Positions 13,506-16,292 of a DNA stretch of 16,292 bases are shown here, piece after piece. Within the stretch, counting starts at the first letter, position 1. Each line of letters starts with the position of its first letter. The notes beneath the pieces were generated by a model. That model did no database searches. It was not told where the DNA came from and worked only from the letters and a program-made list of their open reading frames with translations. The stretch lies in NCBI RefSeq assembly GCF_000720725.1, contig NZ_JOCQ01000149.1:1-16292 (forward strand), given 5' to 3'. The DNA comes from Streptomyces rimosus subsp. rimosus. Its GTDB lineage: Bacteria > Actinomycetota > Actinomycetes > Streptomycetales > Streptomycetaceae. The translations under genes and the position numbers were made by a program.

Positions 13506-14333
13506 ATGAGCGACTGGCCCTCCGAGCACCCCCGCCGACCCTCCCCCGCCACGTTCCACACCGCGTCGTACGTCACCCTCGCCGGCGCCGACTGGCTCGC
13601 CTCCGCCGATCCGTGCCCGGAGAGCGTGCACGCCCGGTGGGCGGCCTGTCCGGACGCGCCGAGCACGCTTCCGTGCGGCACCGTCTTCGACGTGATCAAC
13701 GCGCCCGCGCTTTTCGGGCGCGACCTGGTGGACCGGTTATGGACCGTGGGGCCCGGGTCCGGGCCGGTCGCCACCCACCGCGGACGCATCCTGCTGTTCG
13801 CCGAGCCCGGCACGGCCCGGCGGCTGCCCGCCCTGCTCGGCTGGGAGGAGTGGTCCGGTTCCGTACCGCCGCTGCTGTGCCACGGCACCGGCGACGCGGT
13901 GACCGTCCCGCCCCTCTTCCCGCACCGCCCGCCGCGGCCCGATCCCCCGTACGGCCCCCCTGCCACCCCTACCGGCGGACACCGGCCCCACCGGTCACCC
14001 GGCACCCACACCACCGCCCCGGAGGCCGCCGCCCCGGAGGCCCGCCCCCCAGATTCCGACTTCCCGGAGGCCGGTCTCCCCGAGCCCGACCCCCCGGACG
14101 CAACCTCCCGCTGGCTGGTCGCCCCCGACGTACGCCATCCGTGGCTGCCCGGCCCCGGCACGCTGCTCTGGGCCTGCATACGGGCTGCCCGCCGCGGCCG
14201 CACCGGCGGGGCGGAGCCGGTGGCCGACGCGCCGGACTACTCCCCCGCCGGCCCTGTGACCAGCGCCACCACCGCCCCGGCACCCCTGAGCCGACCCCTC
14301 TCGGGGCCCGCCGCGCCCCGCTCACACCGCTGA
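13506..14333 (+). CDS. Primase/polymerase-like protein with a TTA codon
   Basis: A 275-aa protein from ATG 13506 (no strong ribosome binding site). The N-terminal part (residues 18-140) reads like a shortened member of the Streptomyces proteins annotated as bifunctional DNA primase/polymerase N-terminal domain: PCPESVHARWAACPDAP, FDVINAPALFGRDLVDRL, GSGPVATHRGRILLFAEPGTA, LPALLGWEEW, a GTGDAVTVPPL strand, then SRWLVAPD near residue 201. Between 140 and 200 lies a Pro/Glu/Ala-rich insert, and the C-terminus is Pro/Ser-rich. No polymerase-type acidic pair is obvious, so catalysis is doubtful. Residues 60-103 and 201-230 resemble the protein encoded at 3957-4517. Leu78 (13737-13739) is encoded by TTA, the only in-frame TTA I found in the window's CDSs, which in Streptomyces implies dependence on the bldA tRNA. 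Confidence 0.75.
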   Translation: MSDWPSEHPRRPSPATFHTASYVTLAGADWLASADPCPESVHARWAACPDAPSTLPCGTVFDVINAPALFGRDLVDRLWTVGPGSGPVATHRGRILLFAEPGTARRLPALLGWEEWSGSVPPLLCHGTGDAVTVPPLFPHRPPRPDPPYGPPATPTGGHRPHRSPGTHTTAPEAAAPEARPPDSDFPEAGLPEPDPPDATSRWLVAPDVRHPWLPGPGTLLWACIRAARRGRTGGAEPVADAPDYSPAGPVTSATTAPAPLSRPLSGPAAPRSHR

Positions 14334-14359
14334 AGGGACCGGCTCCGCGGAATCGATTT

Positions 14360-14387
14360 TTGCGCCACCCGATCAGGATGCTAATGT
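14360..14387 (+). promoter_or_regulatory. Likely promoter of tRNA-Lys
   Basis: TTGCGC (14360-14365) as -35 and TAATGT (14382-14387) as -10 are separated by 16 bases in an AT-rich island immediately before the tRNA. Transcription would start about 14394, roughly nine bases before the mature 5' end. The hexamers are imperfect but well placed. Confidence 0.5.
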
Positions 14388-14402
14388 TTTCCACGTCAGC
14401 AG

Positions 14403-14476
14403 GCGCCGCTAGCTCAGTTGGTTAGAGCAGCTGACTCTTAATCAGCGGGTCCGGGGTTCGAGTCCCTGGCGGCGCA
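14403..14476 (+). tRNA. tRNA-Lys, anticodon CTT
   Basis: A complete cloverleaf. Acceptor stem GCGCCGC (14403-14409) pairs with GCGGCGC (14469-14475). The D arm is GCTC...GAGC. The anticodon stem GCTGA/TCAGC encloses the loop CTCTTAA with anticodon CTT at 14437-14439. The T arm carries GTTCGAGT, and the discriminator base is A14476. CCA is not encoded (the following bases are CCG), as is usual in actinobacteria. It decodes AAG, the dominant lysine codon in such a GC-rich genome. Confidence 0.98.
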
Positions 14477-14482
14477 CCGACA

Positions 14483-14516
14483 GAAGAAGGCCCCCACCTC
14501 GGTGGGGGCCTTCTTC
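14483..14516 (+). terminator. Strong bidirectional intrinsic terminator
   Basis: A perfect 16-bp stem spans 14483-14498 and 14501-14516 (arm GAAGAAGGCCCCCACC), closing on a TC turn, so the effective loop is CTCG. It ends in TTCTTC on the plus strand and, by symmetry, also on the minus strand. It lies 6 bases after the tRNA and 35 bases from the metalloprotease stop, so it should end both converging transcripts. Confidence 0.93.
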
Positions 14517-14551
14517 GTGCGCTCGCGGGCGTGCGCTTACGGGGCGGGGAC

Positions 14552-15802
14552 TCAGCGCCGTCCGACCTTGACCGTCCAGTCCCCCGAGGACGACCGTCCG
14601 TACACCTGCACCCGCACCCCGTCCTCCGCGACATCCAGGCTCTCCCCCTCGCCGAGCGGCGCATCAGCGAGCTGCGGGTAGACGGAAGTCCCCCAACACG
14701 CCTCGGTACCGGGGTGACCGTCCAGGACCTCCACCGGACCGCTCCCGGACGCGGTCTCGCTGCGCACGCGGTAGACCAGCACGCCCTCGGTGCACATGTC
14801 GCGGTCGTTGCCCATCGCGCCGCGCGCCTCGACGGCCAGCGCGCTGCGCGGCCCGGTGCGTACGACCAGCAGCCGCGACCGCCGCTCGTCGCCCGGCTCC
14901 ATGGGCGCCGACAGCGGCCGCAGCGTGTGGACGGCGTCACGCCGCTCCCTGGCCGGGGAGACGCACGTCACCTGGCGGCCGCGCAGCCAGCCGAGCTTCC
15001 ACTTGTGCCAGCCGAAGGGGTCGGGGGCCAGCCCGAACTGGCTGCCCATGAGGTCCCAGTCGCCGACGTACGTGTCCCAGTCGCCCTTGCCGTCCCGCGG
15101 CCGGTGGTAGAGGTCCGGCAGGTCGAAGACGTGGCCGGTCTCGTGGGCGAGCACGTTGCGGTCCGGCGGGCTCTGCTCGAAGACGGTGACGAACCGGCTC
15201 AGGTCCGCGTCGTCGGCGCGCAGCGGCCGGTCGAGGTTGACGACCTTGGTGGCGTCGGAGTCGACGCCCGGCGCGTCCGGGTCGGCGACGAGGTAGACCA
15301 CGTCGTAACGGCTGAAGTCCACCACGCCGTCGGCGGCGGCGACGGCGTCGCGCAGGTAGGCGCCGCGGCGGTCGGCGTCCCAGTCCCGTCGTATGCCGTA
15401 CGAACTGGAGACCCGCGGCATCCGTACCCAGCGGCGCTGGATGTCGGGGCGCAGCGCGAAGCGGCCGTACGAGGCGCGCTCGAAGAAGCGGGAGGTGGAC
15501 GGGAAGTAGTCGGCGGCCAGCTCGCGGGGGTCGGCGACCGGCTCGGAGTCCGGGAAGGACAGGAAGACCATGACGGCGTCGAGGGTGCGCGCGGGCCGCG
15601 GGTAGGCCCGGTTCCAGGTATCCAGGCCCTCGGAGTGGTGGGCGTCGGTACGGGCCAGCGCGCAGGGCAGGGCGCCCTCGGACGCGGTGGCGGGGCCCGT
15701 GATGACGGAGGTGGCTATGACCGCGCTGAGGGAGGTGGCCACCGCGGCCACCCGGCGCAGCACGTGGCGGTCGACCTCCGGAGGTTGCTGGGCGCGCGGC
15801 AC
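14552..15802 (-). CDS. Secreted M6-type (immune-inhibitor-A-like) zinc metalloprotease
   Basis: A 416-aa exported protease. The start is GTG 15802, with GGGAGG five bases upstream. The N-terminus has RR at 16-17 and a hydrophobic core at about 18-37, with likely cleavage after PATA (about residue 40). The zinc site is VLAHETGHVFDLPD (H220, E221, H224, probably D230 as third ligand), followed by a Met-turn-like DLMGSQFG (250-257) and FGWHKWKLGWL, all typical of M6 family proteases. The N-terminal half has the family's VMVFLSFPDSEP strand and the RFFERASYGRFAL helix. The last 140 residues are a beta-rich C-terminal domain with two cysteines that could form a disulfide (MCTEGVLVYRV, EACWGTS). 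It is expected to degrade extracellular proteins. It converges with the tRNA and shares its terminator. Confidence 0.93.
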   Translation of the reverse strand: MPRAQQPPEVDRHVLRRVAAVATSLSAVIATSVITGPATASEGALPCALARTDAHHSEGLDTWNRAYPRPARTLDAVMVFLSFPDSEPVADPRELAADYFPSTSRFFERASYGRFALRPDIQRRWVRMPRVSSSYGIRRDWDADRRGAYLRDAVAAADGVVDFSRYDVVYLVADPDAPGVDSDATKVVNLDRPLRADDADLSRFVTVFEQSPPDRNVLAHETGHVFDLPDLYHRPRDGKGDWDTYVGDWDLMGSQFGLAPDPFGWHKWKLGWLRGRQVTCVSPARERRDAVHTLRPLSAPMEPGDERRSRLLVVRTGPRSALAVEARGAMGNDRDMCTEGVLVYRVRSETASGSGPVEVLDGHPGTEACWGTSVYPQLADAPLGEGESLDVAEDGVRVQVYGRSSSGDWTVKVGRR

Positions 15803-16109
15803 ATCGACCTCCCAGTACGGATTCGGGGCACCTTCACCACTTTGTGGCGATTCGCCGTTATCCGTCCTGTTCCGGGGCCCCAGACGAGTGACCGGCTCAA
15901 CTCCCTGGCCCGTAACGGAAAGTCACTATCGATCGTTGACCGGATACGCACGAACACAGCCGGACGGAAATGGCCAAAGTTCCGCCATGGGTACCGATGA
16001 TCACGGCTGCGTCGCTGGATAGGCCCTTGCGGCAGCCTCTATGATCGCCACACTTTCCAGCGCGGATTCCCCCCTCCATCACGAGACAAGCGCCATGCGG
16101 GAGCGAGCA
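15803..16109. other. 307-base divergent intergenic region
   Basis: This is the shared upstream region of the metalloprotease (minus) and the gene at the right edge (plus). It is clearly less GC-rich than the flanking genes, with AT-rich patches at 15835-15865, 15910-15990 and 16040-16060, as expected for promoters. It contains the 11-base palindrome GGCGATTCGCC near 15846 and the plus-strand promoter candidate listed separately. I see no CDS in it. The open minus-strand frame here overlaps the right-hand gene and has the character of a shadow frame. Confidence 0.5.
16016..16045 (+). promoter_or_regulatory. Candidate sigma-70-type promoter
   Basis: TGGATA (16016-16021) and TATGAT (16040-16045) are separated by 18 bases and match the consensus at four and five of six positions. 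Transcription would begin about 16052, giving a leader of roughly 58 bases before the GTG at 16110. No other plus-strand pair in this gap fits as well. Confidence 0.45.
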
Positions 16110-16292
16110 GTGAGCGGATACCCCGGCGGCACGGGCCGCGCGCCCGGAACGACGCTCTCCGCGGTGACGGAGCGTAATGAACCGACCAATGAACCGGCCG
16201 AGGGCCAGGACGAAGCCCCCGGCCCCGCACACACCGCCGGCGCCGACGCGGCCGACGGCCCGGCCCGGCCCGGCGGGCGGCCCGGCCCGCAC
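16110..16292 (+). CDS. N-terminal fragment of an unidentified protein (runs off the right edge)
   Basis: Sixty-one codons are open to the window end. The GTG at 16110 is preferred because GGGAG lies six bases before it. An in-frame ATG at 16095 lacks a clear site. The visible part (begins MSGYPGGTGRAPGTTLSAV, then acidic and Pro/Ala/Gly-rich) is a low-complexity, probably disordered N-terminus without a signal peptide. Such extensions precede many Streptomyces kinases, transporters and regulators, so the family cannot be told. It is divergent from the metalloprotease. Confidence 0.6.
   Translation, partial: MSGYPGGTGRAPGTTLSAVTERNEPTNEPAEGQDEAPGPAHTAGADAADGPARPGGRPGPH

Noticed and set aside
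14403..14476. tRNA-Lys as an integrated-element attachment site
   Set aside because: No integrase gene lies beside it and I saw no second copy of the tRNA 3' end in the window. The flanking genes look chromosomal.
15897..16292. Minus-strand open frame reaching the right edge
   Set aside because: It covers the intergenic region and lies opposite the GTG 16110 gene, which has a ribosome binding site and promoter candidate. Its Gly/Ala/Arg-rich translation shows no domain.

Overview
The window is high-GC actinobacterial DNA, most probably from a Streptomyces chromosome. The evidence is the very strong G/C bias at third codon positions, frequent GTG starts, GGAGG-type ribosome binding sites, and lineage-typical proteins: an HTH-TPR regulator with an internal RR-x-F motif, a PAP2_3-type membrane phosphatase, primase/polymerase-like paralogues, and one rare TTA codon in a CDS. 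No CRISPR array, transposase, integrase or phage structural gene is visible.

Layout. Bases 1-2194 (minus strand) carry an OmpR-type response regulator followed by a membrane sensor histidine kinase that runs off the left edge. A secreted or membrane-anchored protein (2383-2952, plus) is divergent from them. Next come two minus-strand genes: a spermidine-synthase-like SAM-fold protein (3019-3885) and a degenerate primase/polymerase-like protein (3957-4517). Divergent from these is an HTH-TPR regulator (4750-6297). It converges on a histidine-phosphatase gene (6353-6946, minus). A 331-base divergent spacer with short repeats leads to a PAP2-type membrane protein (7278-8318).

The most interesting part is a tight three-gene plus-strand unit at 8215-12568. 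It encodes a PD-(D/E)XK nuclease with the four-cysteine pattern of Cas4/AddB/Dna2 iron-sulfur nucleases, a 517-aa protein of unknown family, and an SF1 (UPF1/Dna2-like) helicase. The genes overlap by 10 and 4 bases, so they look translationally coupled. Nuclease plus helicase together recreate the two halves of Dna2 as separate polypeptides, with an unknown third partner. I propose a split Dna2-like DNA-processing machine. Whether its job is repair, replication or defence is not shown by the sequence.

To the right lie a small acidic protein with a possible HTH (12810-13196), a second primase/polymerase-like protein with an in-frame TTA (bldA-type) codon (13506-14333), tRNA-Lys(CTT) with a likely promoter and a very strong bidirectional terminator, a secreted M6-type metalloprotease (14552-15802, minus), and the start of an unidentified gene running off the right edge (16110 onward).

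Family calls come from motifs read by eye. No database search was run, and operon and regulatory statements are inferences from spacing and sequence.
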